Shown in pieces: positions 38,605-50,464 of a stretch of DNA of 64,000 nucleotides. The translations under genes and the position numbers were made by a program. This stretch comes from Dromaius novaehollandiae (lineage: Eukaryota; Chordata; Aves; Casuariiformes; Dromaiidae): positions 23,217,501 to 23,281,500 of the forward strand of contig NC_088099.1 of the NCBI RefSeq assembly GCF_036370855.1. Reading direction: 5' to 3'. Position 1 is the stretch's first letter; each line of letters starts with the position of its first letter. The notes beneath the pieces were generated by a model. That model saw only the letters and a list, made by a program, of their open reading frames with translations, did not search any database and was not told the DNA's origin.

Positions 38605-41538
38605 TCAGGAGGTTCAGACCAATCCCTCAGTGATGGAGATGGATGATCTGGGCAATAGGGAGTAGATTTCAGTTTTCATTGGGGTTTTACTGCATAATCC
38701 TTAAGTATAGCAAAAGGACAGAAGAGGCCTTAGTTGGAATAGGTTGTATAGGGGTAGTGAATTTATGAATCAGATCCAGCATGTTAGCATGTTGATGAAT
38801 AAAATTAAGAACAGTCTAGTGGTGCAGACTTGCTGAAGTGTTGTTCTCTTGATGTACACTGAGAGTTTGACTAGCGTGGCTATGTTGCTGACAGCAGCGT
38901 CCCTTTCTGCATAAGGGCAAGAATGTGTGCATGGGTGTTAAGTTAGACTCTGAGGTCTCTTCATCAGTTTGACACACTTCTCTGGCAAGCCAAGATTTTC
39001 CTACTGACTTTGATGGGAGGATCCAAGAAAGGGAGGAAAAAAAAAATCAAAACCCCCCTGCAGTTTCTTGCCATATGCACTTCTCTTTCTGAACTCCAGT
39101 CAGAATTAGTAGCCTAGACAATCTTCAGAATCACAAGCTAATCTTTCCTCTTACCGTGTTTTCCTGGCCTGTTAGATGCTTCTCCATACTACATCTCTTG
39201 AAGAATCTCTAAGGTCCTGTTATTCTGTTGCCTCTCAATATTAAAGGCTAATCTGTTCTTTTACTTTGAGTAATTCTTTTAAAAGGATGAAACTTATGCG
39301 GGTAGGAGATTGGTTCAGACTGTCATAGATATTTAGGCAGCTATTGTGCACAGCCATAATTAGATGGTGACTAGGCACCTAAAGTTCTCTGAAGACCTGT
39401 GTCTTAGTCAATAACCTTGAAGATGCAGTTTGTTCATTACAGGACATTTCTTAGTGCTTCTCCTTGTTAAATTTTAGAAATCTCAAACAACATGGCTGCC
39501 TCTTTAGTATGACTTCCAGCTTTTTGTCTTGGGTTTATTTCACAGTGTAATATGTCCATTAATAAGGTTTCTTGCTAACAAGACTGTTGTTAGTAAGATT
39601 TCTCTGGTATTCACTTAATTTATTCATCTGACCAGCATCATTTACACTGTGATACCATTGCTCTCCATTGAATCCTCATCTCCATATGTCATACAGTACT
39701 CTTGTGTTTTAAGCTGTAACGGCAAGTACAGTTTAAACTGGCATAAGCCAACAACGCAGCTGAAAGAGCAGTCCTGTCCTTGCCCCACCTTGAGACCCTA
39801 GGTCCTCCCTCCCCACCAGTGTCTGTGCCAGCATATGTGTCTGTGTAATCACAGCATTAATAGCAGAACAGAGGGCTCAGTGCTGCTGTGCTCATTAGAG
39901 GACGGTGGCAGTCAGAAGAGTATTTGGGTAGTCTTTCCTCTGTCATGAGGCCCAGAGTGTGCTATGTTAAGCCTGGGCAGAAACTTTAGCTCCTTTTGTA
40001 CTGCCCAGGAATGCATGGCAGATAAAGAAAATGAACTCCTACCACGAAGATGAAAATAGTTTTCTCGAGCACAATATATATACACTGTAAGTACAGAGTT
40101 ATACAAGTAATAACAAGGCAGCAGTCTCCTGAAGAACTGACCGCCACTATTCTGTTATTCTGTTTGTGTCGTCAATTTAAGACCTCCACTTACTAGTCTC
40201 CTAACTTACTCTGTCTGCACTGATTCAAGACATGCACAGCACAGAGATTGTTGGGGTAATTGAACAGTGGGAGGAAGTGATTGAGGAGCTATGAGTAAAC
40301 AAGTTAAATTAATACAATGTTTCACAGTTTTGGTTTCTCCAATTTCTCTCTCAGCAGCAGATCTTTATGTAGGCCTAGGGAATAAAGAACTATACTTAAT
40401 TAACTATGCTACAGAGACCTGTGCATTCTGCCTACTGTCAAAATATTGCATTCTGGCAGGCAGAAGGGGCAGAAGAGATAGGCTATTACCAAGATTATGA
40501 AGAGTAGCTTAGTATATTGCACAGATAATTTGCTACAGTTTAGATTAGTCAGCACTGGTGGCCACTTCACTAATTTTACTGCTGTCTTAGTATCTTTTCC
40601 CTTCATTCCCCAGTGATGCATGCAGACACATTCTAGGAGCGCGTTTCTAGCGCATGCCTCATGTATTAGTTATGCCTAAATGAATAGGTGTTCAGTTGAA
40701 AGCTGCTGCCAGGACACATTTATGTTCTGACAGGAGTGAAAGGTTTCCCAGCTACTTTCTGTTTACTTGGTCCAAGTGAAACTGCTCTGTCATTCTGCCT
40801 ATCAGGTACTACTGTAACATCACTTCAATGCAAGTACCTTATTATATTCTTTTCACTTTACCCACCATAAGACTTGGAATATTGCTTGCCATATTATATG
40901 TCACCTGATTTATGGATTTTATAAATAAAAAGTATCTGATGTTATGTATAACTCTGAATATACCAGAAGGACTACCAAATAATTTTAAAACAAGCTGCAT
41001 TTTGAACACCTAGTTTAGCATTCCTTAGATAAGCAAAACTTCCATGGGAACTTGAACAAGGATAGTAGGATTACTATCTTTCACAGTGACTATGATTAAA
41101 GTTACAAGACAAGTTCTTGCTCGTATTGTTTGATAAAACCATTTTCATAGCTCATTTCACCAAGCATTTAGCTTATTAGTCAAAGTGTTGGGAACCTTGA
41201 AAATATCAATATATTCTTGTCTGATTCATTTAAAGTGGTGTCAAAGGTAGCAGTTAAGACCGCTCTTCCTAGAGAAGTATGGATTACAGATTTTTAATAA
41301 CTCTAGTATTCAACTAATACAGTATGAGGCTCAAAAACAAATGAGTTTCTCAAAGAAAAAGTTAAGACAGAAGGTATTCACAGTCTGGATAGTATTGTTC
41401 AGTGCCAAATCTAGTAGAAGGATATAAACGGGATTGAAGTTTAGCGTGCAAAAGTTGTCTTGTCTAACTGTAGATGCTCAGCTGGAACAGAGTTCAGAGG
41501 TTTTGTGCTGATTCAGGAAGACAAAAATAAGAAGATGT

Positions 41539-41555
41539 AAAAAAAAAAAAAAAAA
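41539..41555 (+). repeat. 17-A homopolymer
   Basis: Uninterrupted A run within intron 2, with no recognised element to its left. Confidence 0.9.
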
Positions 41556-42950
41556 GGCAACAACTAGTTCTGCTGGGCAGGGGGTGGATAAAGGTGATCA
41601 GTGGGATTTTCCTATAATGTTAAGCATGGGCTTAATTCCATTTGAAATTAGGGGTAAAATTCTTGTTGCTTTCAGAGTTGCTAAGCAGTCCAGTTCTGAG
41701 CTCTTTTGAAAAACTTGCTCCACATACTTTCAGCTGTTTCCAGCTGTTTTTGCGGGAGCCCTTCTGAAGGGAGACCTTTCAGGCCATTAAGGGAGGTGTT
41801 GACTTTCCAGTTCTGGAGGTATCTTTGTTGCAGTATAATTCACTGTACTGTATTTCCTTTTTTCATCTATTTTTTTCCCTACCAACCATCACTTTTTCAT
41901 CCCTTTTACATTCATCCTTTTTTCTACTCTGATCACTTTTTTTAGTTTGAGTTTGCTGTTGTTTTTAAAGGGCTTCCTTCTTCTGTCCCTCCCCGTTCCA
42001 GTGCTCCTCCATGCTTTCTTGGTAACTGTTAACCCTGTCCATAGTCTGTAGAATCCATGTCTTAAAGATTTTACTGTTTAAGGAGCTGTTGTTGTCCGTC
42101 TTCTTGTGGGCAAGACAAAGACTAAAATGCTGATAAACAGGGCACATGATCTTTCAGTACGGATCTGTTAGTTCAAGTGCAGATGGTGCTGTTAGTTCCT
42201 AAAACTATCATAGTTAGGATGTGGTCCTCAAGCTGTTTGTACATGTTAAAAACTCTTTTAGATTTTGGCCAGTAAGGATGTTTTTGAGAACATCTTCAAC
42301 TCTAAAGGGATCATAGAAAAATGTTTCATCAAGTTTGAGTTCAAACCAACAAGATACAACATGATTTCCACTTCAACTTCTCATCTAGCTTAAAAGTTTG
42401 CAAGATTAAGTGAATGTAGCCTGATATATGCATAGTTAGGCATGTTATCTGATTTCATTGGAAGTGTTTGTTTAGTGCAGTTCTAAATATTGAGCAAAGA
42501 TGTCATCCACTAGGCCAGATAAACTCATTTAGTGCTAAATGTTGCCTACTGTGACTGTTTGAAGTGGTCAGAAATCTATCAGAGTTGGATCTGTGCACAA
42601 CTCTGCAATGAATAAAGCAGCAGAAGCCTGAAATGCCCATTGCATACCCTTTTTTATCTGAATGTAGAAATCTTCCACTCATATGAAGCAGAGGCTGCTT
42701 TGACAGGGCCAAAGGAAATTCAGAAATTTAACCTTTACTAAAATAAGTCCTTGTTTTGCATGTCTTAAACATAAATTGTGTTATTTGTGTATTTTTTTGT
42801 ACCACATAAAGAGCTTTGAGTAAATTTTATCTGAAAAAAACACAGAAGAAGTGTTTTGCTGATGGCCTATGAGTTTATATTATATGGAGAAAGAATTTGG
42901 ATTAAGAATCATGTCTGGTTTTCCCTGCATTTTTGTCATTTCAAACAATC

Positions 42951-43121
42951 TATATGGGTCATAGAAAGGGCAAAAAGACTCCTTATTCCTTCCCCTGCCC
43001 CCCTTTTCATGGCTATAAAAGTGATAGTCAGGATTTAATGACAAAACTGAACTGGGATTTATTTTGCTCATTCTTCTTTATCCAACTTCTTCCTTTTTGA
43101 ATTTTTCAAGTCTTGAAATAG
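42951..43121 (+). repeat. Dispersed duplicate, copy A
   Basis: About 170 bp that align along their length with 44313-44479. Shared landmarks include GGCTATAAAA/AGCTATAAAA, TTTATTTTGCTC, TTCTTCTTTA and ACTTCTTCC followed by TTTGAATT. Both copies are in the same orientation, 1.36 kb apart. The family is unknown: either an old local duplication or two copies of an undescribed repeat. Confidence 0.8.
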
Positions 43122-43592
43122 AATTATGTGGATTAAAAACAACTATGTATTAAAAACAAAGCAATTTCCTTCAGCTAGTTTCAGCTCTGTGAATATAAAA
43201 AGGCTAAAGGTCTCTTGAATAAAGCTTATATTTGTTTGAGAGAATTTTGTTCACTGCCTCCACTGATGTCAGGACATAAATTAATAGGAAGCTGTGCAAA
43301 CCTTATGGTGTTTCTCTGCATAGAGCTGAATCCTCCTTGTGAAAGCGTGTTAGTTCTCAGATGATGCCTGCAAATGCACAGAGCAGAGATCTGCCCAAAC
43401 CTGAAAGCCAGCTTCCAACTCGGTCCTCCTGGCAGGCTGCTTGTGTTGCACCAATTCTCCTCTAGCCAGCTGGGGTTCAGAAGTGCTCGGGCCGCTTTGA
43501 GCAGACTTCAAACAGGCATCTGGTGTCTTGATTTTAGTTGTAAGGAAAGACCATTTGCAGCAGGAACATGCACTTGGCTTATGATATTGATA

Positions 43593-43594
<2 letters not shown>

Positions 43595-43642
<48 letters not shown>
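43595..43642 (+). repeat. (TC)24 microsatellite in a 72-nt pyrimidine tract
   Basis: Forty-eight bases of perfect TC, followed by ttcttc and a T run to 43665. The unbroken pyrimidine strand with mirror symmetry can form triplex (H-DNA) structure. Confidence 0.97.
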
Positions 43643-43646
<4 letters not shown>

Positions 43647-44312
43647 TCTTTTTTTTTTTTTTTTTAAGGTAATGTTTATACAGCTAAGCTTAGCCTGTAG
43701 CCATTTCTCCTGCTTTAAGCTGCAGCTGCAGAAGAAGGATCATTTTCAGCTTACTGAGTTAAAGAAGCAGAGAGGGGAAACATGAGTCAGTGCTAACTAG
43801 ATTTGTTTGGGAGCAGGTACTGGTTCCTTTTATGAAAAGAGCTTGTCCCGGTTGGTACTTCGGTATATGTGGAACCATTCAGACCAAGCTACAGTGAACC
43901 TGTGTACGTAAACTTTGTATGCAGAATATTTGCTGCCTCTTAAAATGTAACGTGCTGAGTTGTGCGTTTGATCCCCTGAACTGTGTGCTTGGAGAGCCTT
44001 CTGTCACTCGGGAAAAGAATTAGGTAAGAAGCTGTGTCCAAAATGGGCAGTGGAGCTCTTGGCATGTGGTGCCAGCTGTTACTATCTGCTAAAGACACTG
44101 CAAACTGAAAGAACCAAGGTTTATGTTGTGTCATCTTATCATTGCCCTCAGCAAGGGATCTGCAGATGGCAGCAGGCAGGTGCTCGCTTAGGGGCACTAG
44201 GTGTATGCGAGGAAGATGTTCCTGATGGTGGGAAGAGGGGAAGAGCTGATCTCTCCTTCACAATCCACTGCCTGGGTGAATTGCTCCTATGGAGAGCCTG
44301 TTTCTGTGGGAA

Positions 44313-44479
44313 ATTTATGGGCAATGGAAAGAGAGAGAAAGGCCCTTTATTCTTTTTCTCCCCCTATCATAGCTATAAAAATGCCAGTCAGTTTAGTACC
44401 AAAATAAACTAGCATTTATTTTGCTCTTTCTTCTTTAATCAGACTTCTTCCCATTTGAATTATTTATGACTGGAAATGG
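44313..44479 (+). repeat. Dispersed duplicate, copy B
   Basis: Partner of 42951-43121, diverged by roughly a quarter to a third of positions by eye with few gaps. It starts near TTTATGGGC-ATGGAAAG and ends near TGACTGGAAATGG. Confidence 0.8.
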
Positions 44480-45025
44480 CATCTTGCCCGAATAAGAGCT
44501 GCAGAATCAGCTTGTTAGAAATCTCCTTGAAAAGTGGTCTTGATGTTTTAGGAAGTGAAGCCAATGTAATTTTGGTCCTTGTTAGTAAAAGGAATGGTAA
44601 CGCTGATGCAGGAGCAAAGTAGGTACTTCTGCATCATATACAAAGGATGAAGACCCGAAGTCTTTAGAGTAGGAGTGCCTCTGCACAGAGCTGGCTTGGC
44701 TTTTGTGTCCTGAGAACGGCACGGGGCCTGTTCACTGCTGCAGCTCACACCCAGGAATGAATGTCTATGTCTTCTATATCTCTAATTCTGCTTTGGGTAG
44801 ATAGGCTTCAGGGACCCTAAGTAGCAAATGGAATAAGACCTTGGTATCCCAGTTATTTACTAATTTACAGTTCCATCTTTTACCAGGACTGCTAGAGCAA
44901 GTGCACCACACAAGAATTTGGTGAAAATAAGACAACAGGAATTAAAGATCATTGTCTGGCACTTGCCTTGGTTCCCTTTACAAATATTTATTCTCACTGT
45001 GTAATAAAGAATAAACAAGGGAAGT

Positions 45026-45070
45026 AGTATTAAGCTCAAATTACTAGCTTAGTGGCTTGAGCTTAATACT
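45026..45070 (+). repeat. Perfect 14-bp inverted repeat (hairpin)
   Basis: AGTATTAAGCTCAA at 45026-45039 and its exact reverse complement at 45057-45070, separated by 17 nt. Flanking ggga and tccc can extend the stem imperfectly. Confidence 0.9.
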
Positions 45071-45543
45071 CCCTCCCATGTTGTTGCTTGAACTAAGGTT
45101 CAAGAATAAAGCTCTGCTTCACCTGCTGTGTTTCATATTTCCTCTACATTTTAGATTGGCTCTGAATATTGCATTTCATCAAAAACTTTAGAAAATTATA
45201 TCTGCTAAAATACTCTTATAATAAGTGTTTTAGATATCTTCAGAATGGGATGTTCAAGGAGCTTCTCATTTCATTTTTTTAAATTACATTTCTGCTTTAC
45301 ATTGTAATCAACATTAAAATAATCCCATTTCACACTATGAATTATATTAAGAGTCAAATAGGTTACAGTCACTAGCAGCAAACTCCCCTCTTCACAAGAG
45401 CTTCACAATAGAAGTAACTAAGATTTCCTCGGTAATGTTTTCCGCTAACAGCAACAGATATTAATCTCATTGTCATAGAAAATTAAATGCAGCAGCGTTG
45501 TCAGAATATGTTCTCTCTTAAAGTTTTTTGCCTTCTCCCCACC

Positions 45544-45566
45544 TTTTTTTTTTTTTTTTTAAACAG
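45544..45566 (+). promoter_or_regulatory. Splice acceptor of exon 3 with 17-T tract
   Basis: Seventeen consecutive T, then aaacag. This is a very long, uninterrupted polypyrimidine tract, a mononucleotide repeat whose length could vary between individuals and alter exon 3 use. Confidence 0.75.
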
Positions 45567-45665
45567 AACAACTGCTAATAAAAATGGAATTTACCGGTTT
45601 GAACAGGCTTCAAAATGCAAGGCAATTCAGGACAATATTTTGTCGTCATCTATCAAGAAAAAAAG
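45567..45665 (+). CDS. ST8SIA6: ST8SIA6 exon 3: middle stem
   Basis: The acceptor is a 17-T run followed by aaacag ending at 45566. The donor is AAAAG|GTAGGT at 45665/45666. The 99-nt exon completes a split Arg codon, adds 32 codons (start TTANKNGIYRF, end SSSIKKK) and leaves AG of the next Arg codon. The central A-S-K-C-K pattern aligns with the T-E-K-C-K segment of mammalian ST8SIA6, including its cysteine. With the last residue of exon 2 it forms an N-R-T glycosylation sequon across the splice junction. Codon use is AT-rich, unlike exons 1-2, matching the surrounding base composition. Confidence 0.88.
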
Positions 45666-48600
45666 GTAGGTGTTTGCTTTCTGCTTTGTTTATTTTAAAT
45701 AGAAGACTAAAAGATTGTCCTCCTTTTGCACATAATTCTCACTGATATTAATGTGGAACTATACAACAGGAAACTGAAATTCTTTAACCAATGTTTGCTT
45801 GCATTTTTTCTTTCACATGTATTAGGTTTGTTCTAGGTTGAATTTTTTTTTTCCTCACAATGTAAGTTAACAAGATTTCTCATTCCCAGTTAAAAGCCTT
45901 TCATTACATGATCTTTAAAAAGAGGTAAACCAGAATATGTGAGGTATAATTTCATTCTTCAGTGTCTTTCCTGATTAGTGAACACGGCTGCTGTGAGCAA
46001 CCGGAGTTAATGGACTCATTTCAGCATTTACACTAGAATAAGTATAAAAATGTACTAGTATAAAATTTGCTAATTAATTGCACTCATTATAAGAATAACT
46101 AGTCCATGGGAAACTAATTATTCAGTTGTTGATACATCTTGGAAAAAACATCCAAAATCCATTTCAGCTTTCAACTTACTTTTCCTGTCATGGAAAAAAA
46201 TCTTTATCAATCCTGCCCAAATTCCTTGCTGCTTTCTAATGTGGAAGCAGGAGAAGCAGTCCCTCGCTTTTAACATCTCCTGGTGCACATGGGTGCACCA
46301 ATAGGGGAAACGTTGTAAATAAGACAGGCTTCCCACTAGGACTGAATGCTAACTTAAAGTTAAGTGCATTCCATGGTGTCTTTAAAATTGGGTTATATAC
46401 ACCTGTATGTATATTTTCTTATTTGTAAAGAGAAGAGAAATGGAATGAGAAACAAAACCTTCATGGAAAATAGCTATTTGGGGGTTTCTTTGTTTTCCTC
46501 CTCCTTCCCCCCAAGTCAAAGGACCGGAGAAGTAACCCAAAGCCAGCATTAAGTCATGATTTTAAAACTTTGCCTGTCTTTTCTGCTCTCTCTCTACCTT
46601 CATATTGCATTTTAAGATATTTCACCTGTTGAAGTCACTGTATTCCCAACATTCTGTCTTCTTTACTCTCAATTCTTTAAAACACATAAATGTTTTCTTC
46701 CTTTTCCCATTTTAACTTTTCTTATGGAGCTTTTTTCCCTGCTTCATCTCCAGTTCTTTTAAGACCAGATTTTTTCCTTTTTCCCCTTCTGTCCTTCATC
46801 CCACTAACTTCACTTTACTTAAATTCTTATTAGCTGTATTATTGCATTCTTTTCTAGCTTTTTTTTTTTTTTTTGAATTTCTTTCCTTCTCCCCCATATC
46901 TCATCAACAACACTACCTTGAAAGTTTTTACCCTTTTGAAGGGTGGAAGACCACTGTGGTACTGTAGCACTAGTGAGAGCTGAAGTAGAGACTGGCAAAC
47001 AGAGGTTAAAGAATACAGTTAACTGAAATACTGAGCGATTAACACCGAGAGAAGGATAACTGACCAGTGTATTGCCTCTAAAAGCTGGTTATGGCAATAT
47101 GAAAGCTATTATTCATCCTGTGTTTTACAAAGTAGTACAGGCTGCAGGAATGCAGACTTACTTTTCACATCTAGAATGTTTTGGGGCTGAGAACATAGGG
47201 GAATTTTGAGAAAGTGTCAGACTTACCCTGTGGATAAAGAAAAAAAAGGAGGTGACCCAGTAAATAAAGCAGAAGTGAACTGGGCAGGTAGGAAAAGAAA
47301 CTGCCATTTGGGGCGTAGAGGAGGTATTGCTTTGCTCCATGAGTATTGCAACTCTCTCTCCTTCACTGAGAGGAGCCACTGGGACAGGATCTTTGTTGCT
47401 TTTTGAACATGTTACCCACAGGCATGATACACAAATGCTTTATACTGCAGTTGTAGGAGGCCAGAAATCCCAGAATATCCCCAAAAGTCTTCTAAGCTGG
47501 TGGAGACCAAAAAAATTAACTAGTTTAAAGCTTGTCAGATGATATAATAGTAGAAAATGCTATGTAAGTGTGAAGTTATTATTATAACAGGTATGTGCTG
47601 GTGGTGATTAAGTGCCTGAAATGCTGAGCTGTGCTGGAAGATTTCCATTTTTATTCAGGAGTGAGTCTTGCACATGCTCTCTTTAGGGCTTTAAAAACTG
47701 GAAGTTGTTTTGGCAGGATTAAAGCATCCAATGGCATGAGGGATCCTTCCCTTCTCACGCATTTCCTGCTGCTACTTTTTTGAGGGGGCATTTATTTTTT
47801 TCTCATACATTTTCTGCCAAGTAGGAAGATCTCCCTTTCTCACTCCTGCTTCTCAGTTTTCCTCTTAATTCAAACAGCTCTTTCTTTCTTTTTTTGTTTT
47901 TTCCTCTCCCCCCTGCAATTAGATGTTTAGGTTCAGAAATTAACCAGCGGGGTGGCATCCGTCTCTGTTCTGACATTTCGTCTCTTGTCTCTCTATCTCA
48001 ACACCTCTGTCCTTGCTGTTGTCCTTTAGATACCTGCTAAAACCTAAAGATACTTGTACTTTGTCAGTGCCTCGACTGTGCATGATAATTTCACCTTAGC
48101 CATTCCAGTTAGTGTAGAAGGTTAGTGTGTACCTGACAAATATCATTTGGCAAAAAACCTTCAAGGCATTATTTGCCAGCTAGGCTTATACAATATAAGT
48201 GAATTTCCCTAGGACAGCAAGTCATTATAATTGTTTGTATGCAGTTGACAGACAAAAACAGGACAAAACATGTTTTATTCACTGTTCTCAGCACTGTAAT
48301 TATTGTCTTGTCCACACGTTGTTATAGTTCAATTTACTTGAGCTTTTTTATCTTAATAATAAAATCCTTTTAGCAGCAGTGACTAGGTACTGTAAACTCT
48401 TGGATTTCCATGGAAATAATACATATGGTCCCTGCTCTCTAAAATGGAACAAAGGAGAAGAGGACTGCCTAGGTTACAGCAGAGCCATGAAATGAAATCC
48501 TCATGGCCATCCTGGACTGATTTCTTTGGAGGAATGAGTCCCGGAGGGTCCTTTAAAGCAGGAAATGCCAAAATAGGCTTTTGGAGCATAAAACAAAGCT

Positions 48601-50377
48601 TTCTGGGCTGTAAACCCAGCTGCAGCAAATCCCAGAGATTCATTTTGAGTCTTAAATTAATTTATGGGAATATTGTCTATGTTCAAAGAGTTCATTTCAT
48701 GGAACTGAATTCAACAGAAACCTTAAAACCCGTGTGGGCAGATGTGATGGCTGCCTTGCAGTGCTGTGCGAGCCACAGGAGTTGGGAGCTACAGCAGTCA
48801 GGAGGCCCTGTCCCGCAGGACACACTGCTGAGACAGCTTTGCCGCTTTGGGCACTGTGCCAGTGGCTGGCAAAGATGAGCTGTGACAATCCATGCAGCTT
48901 CGTAAGTCACAAGATGAACAAAACTGCATGTAAAGGGCAAGCATAGCTGTTGCTCTGTATTATAATGACTTCTAAGTGATGCTTTATTTGAGAAAAGCTG
49001 GTGGGCTCTTAGAAACCTCTGAGCAAGTCATTCAGTAGAGAGCGGTAGAAAGGCAGCAATATTCTTGTGTAATAGGGGGTGCTTTTACTCTAGGTACAGA
49101 TATACTACTTCTGTTATATGTTAAGAAGCTTCTGTTGTAGTTAAGAAACTCCTCACATTTTCTGACAGTGAGTGCCCGTGGTTTTCCATGAGGCCTTAGA
49201 TCTAGCGTTATGAGTGATGCTTTGATTTTTCTCGGTACCAAATGTACACAGAGGTAGAAGGAACCTTTTGGGCTGTTGAGTGCTTTGATATTGCAAGCTA
49301 CCACAAACTTTTTATATTCCCTTTTATCAATTCTCACGCTCCATTAAAAAAAAAAAAAAGTGAGGCTTCTCACCTTCCCAGCTCTTGTTGGAAGGCTGTT
49401 CAAAAACACACTTCTAAGTTCCAGCTTAAATAAACTCATGGTCATTTGGCTTTGGGCCAACACTAAGCCCTTTTTGCTAAAATAACACAAGGTAGATTTT
49501 TTTTGGAGATGTTATTTGGAGATGTTTTTTGGAGAATTTGGAGTCATGATATCCACATCAAGTTGTCTTCCCTTTGCCCTAGTCGTCCTTGTAAGTCAGA
49601 GTCATTGTTTTTAAAAAGTTGATAAAAGCATAAATAGGAGAGGTATTAACATAGAACCTATAAAAGAAGAAATGTCATCAATCTTATGGCTTACAGGTTC
49701 TTCAATATTTCACGTGTGGATAAATTTAAATCTCTTGAAAGGGTTTAAAAGGAGCAAAAAGCTCTTTGGTTACATGTACTTCAGTAGTGCTTAGTCCTGT
49801 TTGATATAAAACAGATTGGTTGTTTTATTTAAGAGAAAATTTGCAGAAAAACTTAGGTCTGTAAATATTGATCTATGTCTTAGATAGTTGAACTGAGCTT
49901 TGGGGAGTTTATAAAGGAGATGAAAGAAAAGGCAGAAAGTGTAATGTTTCATCTTGGCTTGCAAGAGCCATATCTCAAAAATACTATTGAAGTTTAAAAT
50001 GCCAAGTACAAGGCAAAGCTGTTTTGTATTATTTTGGACTTCTGTGCTGGAAATAATTCCTGAAGGGTCCAATAACTTCAGGATAGTTACAGTCTAATAT
50101 CTAAATTTGAAACCAGCATACTTTTGGAAGTTTCCAAAAAGAAGGGTTCATTAGGATGTCACTATGAAAAAAGCATGTTTAATAGGTCAAGCTAATTAAA
50201 TGAGGATAGTACTGTTACAAATTATAGAAATAAAATGGGTCATGGAGTTCTAAAAGCAATCTAGTATATATGCACCATGCACATTATTATTAGTACATGC
50301 ATCATTTGAATGTTTTAGAGACTGTTTCTAAATATCTATGTGCATACTCTAGCATTTGATGTTACTGCCTTTTTTAG
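45666..50377 (+). other. ST8SIA6: Intron 3 of ST8SIA6 (4.7 kb)
   Basis: A phase-2 intron from GTAGGT to cttttttag. The stretch 46560-46930 is strongly pyrimidine-rich on the coding strand. A 435-nt open frame at 48444-48878 has no recognisable motif and lacks splice or promoter support, so it is taken as chance. A 13-A run lies near 49348. I see no known repeat family. Confidence 0.8.
49497..49545 (+). repeat. Short tandem of TTTGGAGATGT-type units
   Basis: Three imperfect ~16-bp units around TTTGGAGATGTTAT in intron 3. Simple repeat with no further meaning seen. Confidence 0.7.
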
Positions 50378-50464
50378 ATATTCGGAAGATTATTTTCTTC
50401 ACGTAGTCGCAAAACTGCAAAACTGCACCTGGATAAAGAGGCCAGAAGAGTGTACAAAATTCAG
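50378..50464 (+). CDS. ST8SIA6: ST8SIA6 exon 4: distal stem
   Basis: The acceptor is gccttttttag ending at 50377 and the donor is TTCAG|GTAATT at 50464/50465. The 87-nt exon completes a split Arg codon and adds 28 codons (start YSEDYFLHVV, end RPEECTKF), leaving AG. It matches the mammalian segment YSEN-DYL...C-WKR-AEEY-NF, keeping the Cys-x-Trp pair and the Glu-Glu pair. The N-C-T triplet is a possible N-glycosylation site not present at that point in the mammalian sequence I recall (S-C-P). The cysteine following the EE pair is also extra. The exon is too short for standard ORF tracks but frame, splice sites and similarity agree. Confidence 0.9.

Larger units (their letters stand above)
36563..45566 (+). 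other. ST8SIA6: Intron 2 of ST8SIA6 (9.0 kb)
   Basis: A phase-2 intron from GTACAG to the poly-T acceptor of exon 3. It holds a minisatellite (38483-38604), a 17-A run (41539-41555), two related ~170-bp segments (42951-43121 and 44313-44479), a TC microsatellite (43595-43642) and a perfect 14-bp inverted repeat (45026-45070). Open frames inside it are short and show no recognisable protein. Confidence 0.8.

Noticed and set aside
48444..48878. 144-codon open frame in intron 3
   Set aside because: No known motif; overlapping frames on the other strand are equally open, which points to composition rather than coding.
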